Shown here one piece after another: positions 10,601-21,479 of a stretch of DNA of 27,521 nucleotides. Source of the DNA: Intoshia linei. Its lineage: Eukaryota > Orthonectida > Rhopaluridae. The stretch lies in the NCBI GenBank assembly GCA_001642005.1, contig LWCA01000437.1:1-27521 (forward strand). The letters are read 5' to 3'. The notes beneath the pieces are model-generated. The model was not told the DNA's origin and made no database searches. It worked only from the letters and a program-made list of their open reading frames with translations. Position 1 is the stretch's first letter, and each line of letters starts with the position of its first letter. Position numbers and translations under genes: made by a program.

Positions 10601-12293
10601 CTGTAATTTGGATAAGATTTCTGGATGGTCTAACGACTTGCTTTAAATTTAGCGGTTTATGTTCATTCGGCATTCCTTGAACTGTCGTGGTTTGTCCATC
10701 TATATTTCGTGTAATAAACATTTGATGTTCATTAACTGAAACGGAAACGGAAGCAGGCCAATTAGTGGTACAATAACGGTCTTCATGATGAAAACATTTC
10801 AATTGCAATTCCAAATCTGCGCGCATCATTAAAACGGGATAAACGTTATCTCTCAAGTAAAATTCGTGGCTGCTTACAGCGATATTGTGTTCAAGTCGAA
10901 AAGGTGGTAAAATGACTCCATCTCGAACAGGAAAAGATAACCGTGGTTCAATCGGGTACGGGTACATGGAGTAGTTGGATTGAGAATTCATTCTGTGCAT
11001 TGAATCAGATTGATTACTGGGGAGTCCAGGGAAAACTTCTGGAGGTTGAAAAGAATTTGAATTATTACCGTGGAGAGGTGTATTTCCCTCGAACCCGGGT
11101 CTAGGATCCATGAAATTGTTGGTATAAGCGAATTGGTTGTTATTATTGGGTTTTATGTAAGCTGTTTCAATATCATTTGATTTCTTTGCTGTACTAGGAC
11201 CATATACATCTGGGTTTAATAGTTGACTTGAATCAGGATAAGGACCAGGTCGTGATATTGGTAAATTATTGTAAACTGATGACGGTCGTTTACTGGTTAG
11301 TGAGTTTATTTGCCGATTTTGCCTATGTGAGTTAAGATTGCCAGGTAAATTCTGCCTGTCTGGTCTATTTGCACCAGGAGTTGAAGCAAATAATCTTTGT
11401 TGGAAAGGATTTGGAACTGCAGACATGGGTTGGTTAAGCGCCAATTGTCTACTTCTATACGCCTTCATATCAGGGTTTAACGAGTTTTCCAAATTTTCTT
11501 CTCGTATGTGACTAGAATTAAATTGATTGCCTGTCAATGGGTTCTTGATTGCTTCAATGTGTGCAATAAGTGGGCCTTCCTGTTTAAGTTCTTCCCGATT
11601 AGATATATTATGTGGAGAATTTGACAAATGGTTTTCTTGGGGAGGGTGAGCATAAGATTTGAAAGGAGGTTCATTTCTTGAATAAGGATTATAATTAGTT
11701 TGACTTGCACCTGAGGGAAAAGTAGATGGCGTAGGAGTAGTATTAAACTGCTGACTCCTTTGATATGGTAATTCTGTAGTTTTGATTGAACCGTTTTGTT
11801 GGTTAGCATACTGTTGAGCCATCATGGATTCCCGGCTGGAATGCCATGGTGAAGCTGTGGAATTTGGAATATCTTGGACTGGTCCTCGACTAAATGCATT
11901 AGAAGTTTGATTAGGGTTTGTTCGGTTGGGGTTCATCCAATAATGTGGATTATCACTCATGCCTTGTTCCTGGTTTAAAGCATACATTCGACTAAGCTCC
12001 TCAGTCCAATAAATGAGCATATTGGCAGATTTTGGAGTAAATTTATGCCGCTGAGAAGTGCAAGTACTCAATAACTGATAAGCCAATCCCAATTGAAATC
12101 CCGGCTGTAAAGCCACTTGACTGACCACAGTGAGACAACTAATAAGACTTTGCTCAAAATTTGGGTGGAATGCACGTGGATCCGAGCACCATTCCAACAA
12201 CTCTAGTACTGCATTTTTAAATGTAGCTTCATTAGATAAATTCTCCTTTATACACATCAATCTCTCGTTGGTTGAAGAAATATGGTTGTCCAT
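7657..12293 (-). CDS. tna: ZMIZ1/tonalli-type SP-RING protein (PIAS-like SUMO ligase / transcriptional co-regulator)
   Basis: Five coding exons: 10478-12293, 10283-10434, 10177-10244, 8371-8867 and 7657-8291 (3168 bp, 1055 residues). All junctions keep the frame. Residues 1-105 match the conserved ZMIZ N-terminal domain (DPRAF, FEQSL, CLTVVS, KFTPKSA). Residues about 110-440 are Pro/Ser/Asn/Gln-rich. Residues about 448-600 are the conserved region before the RING ([27 protein letters not shown]). The SP-RING at 635-680 is split over exons 2-4: [16 protein letters not shown] and WRCPICQ, with the expected metal ligands Cys652, His654, Cys675 and Cys678. The tail is acidic ([13 protein letters not shown]). 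Known relatives act in the nucleus as SUMO E3-like co-activators that work with chromatin remodelling and hormone-receptor pathways. The ATG has a good context (AACATGG), and an in-frame TAA at 12309-12311 lies upstream. Oddities: introns of 43 and 38 bp, CAI in place of the usual CPI at the RING start, and 605 residues in one exon. A GTAGGT near the stop could be a donor to a further exon. Confidence 0.95.
8976..9159. repeat. Cluster of TTTGTCAGTA 10-mers
   Basis: Four exact copies start at 8976, 9029, 9051 and 9150, with degenerate ones at 9074 (GATCAGTA) and about 9193 (GTGTCAGTA). The spacing is irregular, so this is not a simple tandem repeat. On the gene's strand it reads TACTGACAAA, which resembles a branch-point sequence. 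Confidence 0.6.
9525..9890 (-). repeat. Repeat family B, inverted copy in intron 3
   Basis: Read on the minus strand it matches 15170-15700: ACAGCAACGAATTTATAAAA, AACTGAAACGTGTTATTTTT, ATGTGATATGACGGTTCCAC and the right end CTGTTTGTACATAGTAC. Its orientation is opposite to the other copies in the window. Confidence 0.75.
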
Positions 12294-12327
12294 GTTATTC
12301 CAGTTCAGTTAGCACATTAAATGAAAT

Positions 12328-12377
12328 CTAAATTCAAATTGAGAATATAAATATCAAAAAATTTGTAAACAACTTAC
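12328..12377 (-). other. 50-bp intron in the 5' UTR of the SP-RING gene
   Basis: A perfect GTAAGT donor at 12377 and a TTTAG acceptor ending at 12328, 35 bases before the ATG, bound a 50-bp AT-rich segment. The upstream exon is non-coding; its start is not defined. Confidence 0.6.
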
Positions 12378-12378
12378 A

Positions 12379-14280
12379 ATCAAATTGGATGCGAGATAAA
12401 ATCTGTCGACGTAATTAATTTAGCAAAGATTTCTAATATCACTTAAATTTTATTGAATAGTGTTTGAATATAGCAATTGTCTATTGCGAAAAATTTTCAT
12501 TATCTTTCATACTAGTGACGCTCTCACTTATTTACAACAATAACAGTTAGCAACTTATGTTTCAGTAAAATTTATTTGTTGGTTGTTATTGCTTTGATCG
12601 AGATTATTAAATTAATTAGTTTCAAATCAACTATATTATCAATTTAATTTTTTGTGTTTACATAAATTTGCAACCTATGATTGAACAAATTTTAAGAATT
12701 GTGTTTAGTTGAAACCAAATTTGTTGCAAAATTATCTTGTTGTTAATGCTAGATTCAGGTGTATTTATTGGAAAAATAGTATAAATCTATAGATCTATAG
12801 CAATTTAAATTTTGTTAGTTAACTGGCTTAACTGCACATCGTAGACTGATTAAAATTTAGTCCTAATTTAATGCAATATCATCTTTAATTAGTGATAGTT
12901 AATTTAATTTTGTAAAGTAAATAATTCTGAACGAATCGTACGATGGTGCTGCCGTAAATTCAACAAATACACTCACTTGATCCTTTTATTTTTAAAACTC
13001 AAATTACTCTTAATAGCATTTTTTCAAACGTATAAAATTAAAATTACCGCACATTTGTCAAATTAGTCGGAAATTCAATTAATTTAAAACAATTCTTTGG
13101 TAAGAAAATAATTACATTTAAATATAACGATTTGATACTCTAGTTTCGTCTGTTGTGAATGACAAATTTTGTATAAAATTAAATAATTTAGAGTAGTCTG
13201 GAATGCGACACATAATCATAAATGTAGTGACAAGATTAACTATACACTTCGCAGACTGATTACAAAGTGGTTATCAACAAGTGGTCATAATCGAGTACTC
13301 TCGCGCGACAGCTTAAACAACGGACATCTTTGAACAGCTGAATAAATATTTTGTCTTCTCCAATCAAGAGTTCGATATGGAGATAGCAAACTACAGTCAC
13401 TTTCTTGTGACCTAGTTTACAATAAAAATCAATTTGTTATTTCTATAACATTCAAATTCTTTCTTACTCTAATAATGTCATTTTTACATTTATTCCATTG
13501 TGCACAATTTCCGTTTTACACATGTTTTGTAGTTTGCAGTTAATTTCAACAACTTTAAGTAGAGCACTCGTATTTTTTATAACATTATGTTTAACATCGT
13601 GTTAGATTTTATTTCATTAGTTTCATAACTTATTTTACTATATTTATCACTATGTTTTTTTATAAAATTTTATGTCAATCAAACAGTCTTAAGTTTATAT
13701 TACTAAATTTAAAATTCAGAAAATAATGGATTCATTACCGTTGTCATCTTTCGGATGGTCCCAGTGATATATGAACCATTTACCGAGTTGTACCTGTACA
13801 GAGTACAGGTTATATTGTACAGTAAAATGTACTAATACGATAATTATCTGTATGGCATATATTTATAGAACCCATCTGCATTCCACATATCTCAAATAAT
13901 ATACTTTTGACAGTGTAATTGATATGTTTGTGTACTCATGATGTGATTGTATTATTTACAAATTTTTAATTTAATTGTCATTTTCAAAACAAATAATGCT
14001 AATATTGATTTATCCAATAATTATTATAATACAGTGTATAATGTAAATCAAGTGTCAATCTATGGCCCTTTGCATAAATTTTTGTTATCCTCAGATAAAA
14101 TTTGAAATTATTGGTGTATTGCAGAGTTCCCAAACTATTGTAATTTATTTAATTTTATAAAAAATTATCATTTTTTTATAAACACATTTGCGACGTACAT
14201 TGGATGTTTATATTAAAATGTATGTTGTACAACACCGTCATCGTTCGAATTTAAAGTTTAAAGCTGTTTGATTCATCAGG
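12379..14280. other. Upstream flank of the SP-RING gene (5' UTR/promoter region)
   Basis: No coding exon is seen. Two similar sites on the gene's strand, AATCAGTCTACG (about 12840) and AATCAGTCTGCG (about 13250), contain the arthropod initiator-like TCAGTC. A CpG-containing patch (TCGCGCGA near 13300) is richer in G and C than its surroundings. These are candidate transcription starts for the minus-strand gene, not demonstrated ones. Confidence 0.3.
13792..13810. repeat. Perfect 8-bp hairpin
   Basis: ACCTGTAC-AGA-GTACAGGT, a perfect inverted repeat with a three-base loop, in otherwise featureless DNA upstream of the SP-RING gene. Function unknown. Confidence 0.6.
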
Positions 14281-14282
14281 GG

Positions 14283-14345
14283 CGCACCCAAGAGTCTAGT
14301 TAATGGGGTGCAAGCGAAGCAAGCAATATATTTAACTTATTATTT
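14283..14345 (-). mobile_element. Possible Helitron-like terminus
   Basis: Read on the minus strand: a degenerate stem (TGCTTGC-TTC-GCTTGCA) is followed by CCCCATTAACTAG. A short GC-richer stem followed about ten bases later by CTAG is typical of the 3' end of Helitrons. The stem is imperfect and the base after CTAG is A instead of T, so this is tentative. Repeat A copy 2 follows directly on the plus-strand side. Confidence 0.3.
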
Positions 14346-14361
14346 TAACTTATATAAAATG

Positions 14362-15055
14362 CGACGCGATTTTTGTTTGTGTGTGTCTGTGTGTGTGTTC
14401 AGCTTTATTTAAATAACTACCCGTCTTAGAATTTTTTAAAGACAACATTTCAACTACAGTTTTTTTCGAGACGTATATTAAGATTTATTTCAACCTCACA
14501 ATTTCACATCTTAAGGGTCAAAAACCCCTATTGTTCCTCTTTTTGAAAATCAAACAAGTTGGAGAATTTAAAAAAATATATACGCTGATGCGGATTTTAA
14601 AATCATAAACATTATCATAAATTTAAATTTCAAAAAATTATATCTTCATGGCCAAAAACTTAAAAAATTCCCTTTCTTTTTTTTTGAAAACAGCCCTAGA
14701 ATTTCAAAAAATTTACAGGGTTATCAGGTAGAGTTGTATCATGTTAACACACATAAAAAATTTCAATTCGAATAAGTGACGACTTCACGGTCAAAAAAGA
14801 ATTTTAGTATTCATATATTTTTTTTTGGAAATATTTTATTAAAACAAAAAATATGAAATAATTAACTGTCCAAAAATTAAAAAAAATGATTATTCTGATA
14901 GAGCCTATTCCATTTGATATAAATACAAAATGTCAACTCCAGAAATCTACGCATTCCCGGTGAAAAATAATTTTTAATATATTATCAACCAATATTTTTC
15001 AAATATTTCGAATTAAAATCAAAAATTGAAAATGTAAATATTGATCTAACAGTTT
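14362..15055. repeat. Repeat family A, copy 2 (fullest)
   Basis: The most complete copy. It starts with a GT-rich run (14377-14399), then AGCTTTATTTAAATAACTAC, CATCTTAAGGGTCAAAAACC and GACGACTTCACGGTCAAAAA. It matches 2290-2935 closely, 16355-16745 weakly and 23165-23380 in its first third. No open frame is conserved among the copies, so the family is non-autonomous. Confidence 0.8.
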
Positions 15056-15169
15056 CAAAAAAAATGTGTATTGTACGTCTACGCATTTCCAATAAAGACA
15101 TATGGGTGAGAATCTATATAATTCATTCCTTCGCAATTTTTTAATTTCCAATTTTTATTTTCATTTTCA

Positions 15170-15780
15170 AAACATTTTTTATAATCTTCAAATTTCAACA
15201 TTACAGCAACGAATTTATAAAATTAAATTTATATTAACTGAAACGTGTTATTTTTTTTATTGATAATTGTTACAAATTTAACATAAAAGTAAATAAAGAC
15301 AAAAGTTAACATTCACAAGAAAAAAGGCCAAAAGTATGGACACATTTTTAACATTAATGATTTTTATATTACAATCCTGTGCAATAATGGTAAAATTCGA
15401 CTGAAATATTAATTAAGTGTAGATTCAATTAATTATTTATACACTTTTAGTATTTTTAAGTAATATATTAAATACTAAATTTATTTATTAAATTGATACT
15501 AAATATATGTCATCACATTGAAAATGACAAAATATGTTTTCATAATTTTATTTTTTCTGGAATTTATGCTATTTATGACAATTTTTAGGATTGGACTGTT
15601 TTTACTTTAATTTTTTACGCAAATTTTAACAAAAAAAACTAAGATGAAATAATTTATTTTAAAGTAAAAAGTAATGTGATATGACGGTTCCACCTGAAAC
15701 ACATTTGGGAATTATTTAAAAGATTGATAATAGGAAATAGTATTTTTAAGTTAGATTTTAGATTAGTTAGATTAAAAAAT
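15170..15780. repeat. Repeat family B, copy 3
   Basis: Starts near TATAATCTTCAAATTTCAAC, contains TTTCTGGAATTTATGCTATT and ATGTGATATGACGGTTCCAC, and fades after TTTAAGTTAGATTTTA. It lies about 115 bp beyond the end of repeat A copy 2, in the same orientation. Confidence 0.75.
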
Positions 15781-16225
15781 GCTTCACATTTATATCTTAA
15801 GAAACAGTTTATAAGTTTTAAAGTGTGGGAATTCAAATAGCTAGAAAGAAAATAGTCTAAAAAATCCAAATTCTGGTAAATATTTAATTTAAAATATATT
15901 CTACAATGTTTATCATATAATATTGACATAAAAACTGTTTCAAATAATAATATTATTGATTAAAACTTTTCCATTAAGTGAATATTCCAAAAAAAATGTA
16001 GAAAATCTTTGATTTTCTCTGACTAATTTTTAAAAAATGGGTCCTAAAATTTTTTTTATCGCTTCGCTCAAAACTTTAAAGGACCTTCGGTCCAATGCTT
16101 AGCCCAGGGTCACGAAGTGGCTTAAGACGGCTCTAATAATACGTATGATGTGTAATGCATTGCTACTCAGATACGAACCCAACTGGTTCGAGAAACCAAA
16201 ATCAAAGATCTCTAAAAATTCTAAA
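15781..16225. other. Repeat-cluster spacer
   Basis: AT-rich filler ending in a GC-richer patch (16060-16135) that holds a perfect hairpin, GGACC-TTC-GGTCC, at 16081-16093. It may be the end of another mobile element. No gene is seen. Confidence 0.4.
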
Positions 16226-16227
16226 CG

Positions 16228-16276
16228 ATGCGCAATGGCATAGTGGATATGGGTCTGGATTCCAGACTCATGAATG
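16228..16276 (+). repeat. tRNA-like fragment, possible SINE head remnant
   Basis: TGGCATAGTGG (16236-16246) fits the pol III A-box consensus, and the next 25 bases resemble the D-arm and anticodon arm of an Arg-type tRNA. There is no B box and no T33 at the expected loop position, so it is not a working tRNA. It is most likely a degraded tRNA-derived SINE. Confidence 0.3.
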
Positions 16277-16354
16277 ACAATTATGATATAGTAAAATAGA
16301 CTTATATCTTTACTTATATACTTTTATTAATTACTTATTTAATTACTCATGTAC

Positions 16355-16745
16355 ATCTGTTATTGTTTATTTCAATAACTAAGAGTGTTAGAATTTTAAC
16401 AATTCCACATTTCTATTATAGTTTTTTCCTAGGCTTACCGTAAGATAAATTTCAATTTCAGAAACTCACATCTTACCCAATTAACAATTAAAAAAAACTA
16501 AATTATAATTAAAAAAGGAAATATACAAAAAATATACTCTTATACAGATTTAAAATCATGAATATCATCATAAATTTATATTTAAAAAAAATATATCTAT
16601 AGGTTCAAAACCCAAAATACCCGTTTTGAAAAAATGAAAATAGTCTTGGAATTTTAAAAAAAATTACAATTCATACAGTTATCTCCACATATTATACACA
16701 AAAAAATTTGATCTTTCTAAGTGAGGTCTTCACGGTCAAAAAAGC
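16355..16745. repeat. Repeat family A, divergent copy 3
   Basis: Same order of landmarks as the other A copies (GTTTATTTCAATAACTA, AGATAAATTTCAATTTC, GTCTTCACGGTCAAAAAAGC) but with many substitutions and gaps, so it is an older copy. Confidence 0.6.
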
Positions 16746-16749
16746 ACTT

Positions 16750-18711
16750 TTATAATCAACTATTGTTTTATATAAGAATAATATTTTAGATATGAATAAT
16801 ATTTTAGATAACAAATTAATATTTAATGTATAGAAATTTAATACAAATTTTTTTTGAAATTGTAGGATGATCTTTTATTTGCGATAAAACATCACTCTCG
16901 AAAAAATTTAATAAAAATATGAAATTTGTAAAAATCGACATTTTTATGTAAACTATTTTATATAAGTAATGATTTTCGATAAAGTTAAATCGATAGTATA
17001 AAATTTTGTTAGATCTAAAATTTTTTGATTTTACATGTTAATAAAAAAGACACATTTATGAAAGAGTTAAAATTGTTATATAAACAGTATAATACTCTTT
17101 ATATACGACGCCAAACCACCCTTTATTACGGAATTTCACAAATAGGGTTAATAGGAAAAATTCTTGATGAATATGCACTATTCTGATAGTTCGATGAATG
17201 AAAATTTTTAAGATATCTATTTTTGGTGAAATAGAGGTTTAAAGTTAAATGTGAAATATTTATTTTAAATTTTTAATAAAATTTTAATAATTCATATGAT
17301 GTCATAATTACCTTAAATAGAAATTATTGGGGTCAAAAATTTTTTTTAAGTTTTTGAGTCTGGGTACCAACTGTGAAGTATGTTTAAAACCGCAGCTTTA
17401 GTATTATGCATTTATTAGAATATTATAAGGTATAGAAAATTGAAATTCTTTATAACATCAAGGGTAAAAATTTAAATTTTATTGAAAAAACATTTATTAT
17501 GTTGATTTATCGATTTCATTCAATATTCTAAATTAAAAATAAAAATGAATTCATAAAGTATATAAAGTGGAATACAATTAATTAATTAGTACATTTTACA
17601 TTCGATAAGAGCCAAACCCATCCTACTGATACCTCTGATTAGGGACAACTACGAAATTATCTAAAGTGTGCTCATTTTTTCACATGAAGCTTTTAAAAAT
17701 TTTTATATTTTTCAATATAAAACTGTATCATATTTAAATTCTCGCATCCAAACTCTTGAAAAGTTGACTAAGAGCTGAATGAAATGATAATTCGGTTAGG
17801 ATTTTTTAAAAACCTATTTTGATTATCGATATCTATATGTAGGGTGCGGCTCTGCACTGAACCCTCTAATATTTACAGATTCCGTTATTCATCAACTTTG
17901 GAAGCTTTTTTAGTAAAAAAAATCCAAATAAAAATTTCTAAAAAAATGCGTGTGCTCTCATAATTTAAATTACATGGAATGATAAACCATTTCGTATTCA
18001 TAATATTAAAAAGTTATTATTGTAAAAATTAAAATATTACTAAAATGAACTGACTAAAATAAATAAAATTAATATACTTATTATAAGCCTTATGCATATT
18101 GTATTATAGTATAATGATTATATTACACGGTGTATAATAATTATACATAGTGTGTCAATTTATTAGGCAGATCACTAAAATTCATCTAATAAACTTTAGG
18201 AATAATGAAAACTTAATTTTTCTTTGTAATTAGTAGGCTTTTAAGTGTAAATAATATAGTATTCTCTCCTCAATTTGCCAATTCTCTAACTCGCTAATTT
18301 TATCTAAATCCTAAGAATGACAAGTTGTAGAGAGTATACTGTAATTAATAATTAAATGTAATATAAATTATAAATATTATAAATTATAATTACTAATTAT
18401 ACATGTATTTAATATGATATTGATAAAATAATTACCTTTGACTATAGTTTAACATATAATATATAGTATTATAATATTGTATTAATATACATACAAAACA
18501 TTTGTAAAATGTATTTTAATAATAATGAAGATAATCATAACATCTAATAATCAATATATTTACAATCTAAAATAACACAAATTAAATATATACATTTTAT
18601 AAATCTTTTTTAAAACTTTTGTAATGATTAAACTGACTTAAAAACAGATTTATTCAAAAATATTTTTTTCGATCATTTCAATAAATTGTTTTATTTAGTC
18701 TATTTTAGATA
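16750..18711. other. Gene-poor AT-rich stretch
   Basis: No supportable gene. Slightly GC-richer patches near 17600-17660 and 17840-17875 carry only short open frames without clear splice sites. Confidence 0.4.
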
Positions 18712-18987
18712 CAGTGAGTTGTAAAACTATAAATTCGCTCCACTTTTTGATGAAGCAATTGTAATACCGTTTAAACAAAATTTTTTCGACCAAATTAATT
18801 ATTATTTATATTAATATATATTAAAAACATCTAAAAATTAATTAAAAATAAAATTATATGGAGACATTTCCACTTTTTTACAGTTTTAGTTATTGTTTAG
18901 ATTTTTTTATCGTTATAAAAATATATATGAAGCATTATACTTGCTTCATCAAAAATGGGGGTGTATGCAGATTTTTGCAACCCACTG
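18712..18987. mobile_element. Tc1/mariner-type MITE, 276 bp
   Basis: Terminal inverted repeats of about 57 bp with mismatches: CAGTGAGTTGTAAAA on the left, CAGTGGGTTGCAAAA on the right (inverted), both ending inside TTTTTGATGAAGCAA. The element is bounded by TA on each side (18710-18711 and 18988-18989). A CAGTG terminus with a TA duplication is typical of Tc1/mariner. No transposase is present. Confidence 0.82.
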
Positions 18988-18989
18988 TA

Positions 18990-20385
18990 AAAAATTAATT
19001 TACATTGTACAATTTACAATGCAGATGTAATGTGTATTTAATACTATTATTACAGTACATGTCGCATAAAATTTACTTTCTATTTTAATTTAATTGTGTA
19101 TTTATTTTATGTTAATCAGATCTTTATGTCTCAAATTAGTATGCTTAACTGAAACAAATACGAAATTAATTAATTGTTAAAAACAAATTCTTTAACAAAT
19201 GAGTAAAAACGTTGGAAATCATTGATGTGAAGGGTTTATAATTTTATCCATATTTTGATATGTTTAAAAAATTTATCGTATATTAAAAAATGAAAATCTT
19301 TAATGATAAATTAAATGGCTTTAATTTAAAACGTGACCACACATTTCTCTGAACGTAGATCCAAATTTGGATATAAGTATGTATTATTTACGCCCTATAA
19401 TAATTTTATTATTATTATAGCTATATCACCTATAGTAATTAGATACATGTGTCTACAAATATATTGATGATGAGTTATTAAATGACACTGTTAATCATCT
19501 TAAAAATTATAATAAATTTAATAGTTAATACTACAAATAAAGATAAGTTCAAATTAAAACTGGTAATTTTAAATCGCTGAGTAGTGCGATATTGTTGCAA
19601 TAATATGAAAAACTAAAATTATACAAGTTAGTTTTAGCTCATTTCTCATGCCATACGGCGCTGGATTTCTTTAAAACTTTTAAATTCTATTTTTGGCGAA
19701 AAATAAAACCGAACGTCAATTCGTTTCAAAATGTGAACATTAGGATTTACAATATAAAAATTGTTAAATAAATATCAAAAATAAAGTAAATCAATATACA
19801 TGTGGTTTGTAAAGTAAATGAAATTGTGTATTACAAACTAATATAATTAAATGTACATTAATAATATTATTATGAATTATTCCAGTATACACTAAAAGTG
19901 ATATAATTTACAGTTCTCTAATTTGTTAAATATTATTTCTTATATATTGCTACTCATTAAATTTTAATGTGAATATAATTATATAAGTATATACATTATG
20001 TACTTGTAAATAATAAAAAGCCAAAGTACAAAATTGTACAGACTGCTACTGATTACTCTCAAAGATTAGATGAATATATACACCTGTAACCTAATTTATT
20101 GAAAACAATAATTGTTGTGTTCATAGCAATAGATTCGAATGAATATTAGCGAAAAGAATATGACTTGTAAAAAGTTAAAAAATTAAATTTTTTCATTATA
20201 AGATCATTGTATAATATATATTTCTTCGTTTTTAACATTAGTGCTACACATTTGCTAAAATGTAATAAAAAGTGGAATAAAACTTTGATATTAATTAATG
20301 TTGATTTATTTTCATCAAAAATAAAAGTTAGAAACTATATTTGACCCGTAAAATGAATTATAAAATGTAAGAGAACGGGAATTTA
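18990..20385. other. Gene-poor AT-rich stretch
   Basis: I see no gene, structured RNA or element end that I can support here. Confidence 0.4.
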
Positions 20386-20387
20386 CG

Positions 20388-20470
20388 GATCGGGTCATAA
20401 CCAGGCCAGTGGAGAGGGGCTAAGACCATATGACCGGGCCTACAACCATGAGGGTTTAGGTTTTAAATTT
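20388..20470. repeat. GC-richer repeat remnant, left member
   Basis: CATAACCAGGCCAGTGGAGAG resembles, in inverted orientation, TATGACCATGGCCGTGGAGAG at 21320-21352. Together they could be the ends of a decayed element of about 960 bp, but neither edge nor a target duplication can be fixed. Confidence 0.3.
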
Positions 20471-20789
20471 ATTTATGGGTAATGTTAGAAAATTTCGTAA
20501 TTGTATACCAAAAGTATTGTATAATAAAATGTATTAGAGCCATTATCTAGCAAATAAAATATAAAAATTTCAATTTAAGTGACTTACAAAAAATAATATT
20601 CAAGACTTATACGAGTTTCAGTTACGAGATCAAGGTATAATAGAATATGAGATGAGATAATAACATAATATTTAACAGATATTTCCAAAATTCAAAAAAA
20701 TTTATTCTTTTAATTAGATTATAAATTTGGTTCAAAATACGCATAAAATGTTACTACTTTACGAATTGAACTTATTATTTACGTTATAC

Positions 20790-20912
20790 ATTTATGATAT
20801 TATTAAATTGTAAATTATAACCACCAAACGGTGCTTCACTTCTGTTCTGATAAATTAACACTTGCACTAAAATTAATATCAGTATAATTATATATTTTAA
20901 TAATGAACTCAT
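20790..20912 (-). other. Candidate first exon of a secreted protein
   Basis: An open frame begins MSSLLKYIIILILILVQVLI, a plausible signal peptide, and continues YQNRSEAPFGGYN. The bases coding the polar part are clearly GC-richer than the flanks, as in the confirmed exons of this window. It ends at a possible GTATAA donor (20789); otherwise it stops at 20784. No following exon is recognised, and hydrophobic open frames arise easily in AT-rich DNA. Confidence 0.28.
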
Positions 20913-21289
20913 GTTTTTACATTTTAACCGCATTATTTTAATGCGCATTCGATGGAGTATGCATACTTTTATGAACTTTACCATGTACTGTTATTATTTT
21001 TTTAGTCAACATTGGAGTGGTTATAATGCATTACTTTTGAGAATGTATTTTAAAATATATATATAGTATATTTTATTTTTTTATGTCATAATATCTTAAT
21101 ATTAAATTTTGTAGTATCCTGAAAATATACGAATAAACTAGAAATATGGTAGCATATAATTTAAATTTATTGTTTTTTTAATTTATGACAGAGAATGGCT
21201 CATTAACAGTTCAATTAGTTATTTATAATTTTTAGATAATGAACTATCGATTAACCAATGTATAGAAGTCCCATTTTTTAAACAAAATT

Positions 21290-21352
21290 TTATAGGGGCC
21301 TAATTTCCATCTGACCTGGCCTACTGCTGACTCTCCACGGCCATGGTCATAC
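21290..21352. repeat. GC-richer repeat remnant, right member
   Basis: The inverted partner of the patch at 20388-20470 (GGCC-GTGGAGAG core). It lies inside a 77-codon minus-strand open frame that I regard as chance. Confidence 0.3.
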
Positions 21353-21479
21353 ACAATATGATTCCTACTAAGTATTAATACTATGTAATACATGAATTGT
21401 ATTTGAATAATTCTATAATTTAATATATAATTATTACTATCTTGAAATATATGAATTAGAGCACATAATTTTATCATCC

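Noticed and set aside
11534-11809. 91-codon minus-strand frame
   Set aside because: Out-of-frame shadow within exon 1 of the SP-RING gene.
12130-12312. 60-codon plus-strand frame
   Set aside because: Antisense to the conserved N-terminal domain of the SP-RING gene.
13486-13545. Plus-strand stretch with three cysteines (HCAQFPFYTCFVVC)
   Set aside because: Cysteine spacing (C-x8-C-x3-C) does not fit the module pattern and there are no matching splice sites.
15654-15929. 91-codon minus-strand frame
   Set aside because: Begins within repeat B, has no recognisable domain, and its composition equals the surroundings.
17590-17660. Plus-strand open stretch reading AKPILLIPLIRDNYEII
   Set aside because: Short, ends in a stop, no convincing acceptor or donor; probably a decayed fragment.
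20590-20700. Minus-strand 34-codon stretch ending at a GTAAGT donor
   Set aside because: No acceptor of quality, and open runs of this length are common in DNA with this AT content; composition is not exon-like.
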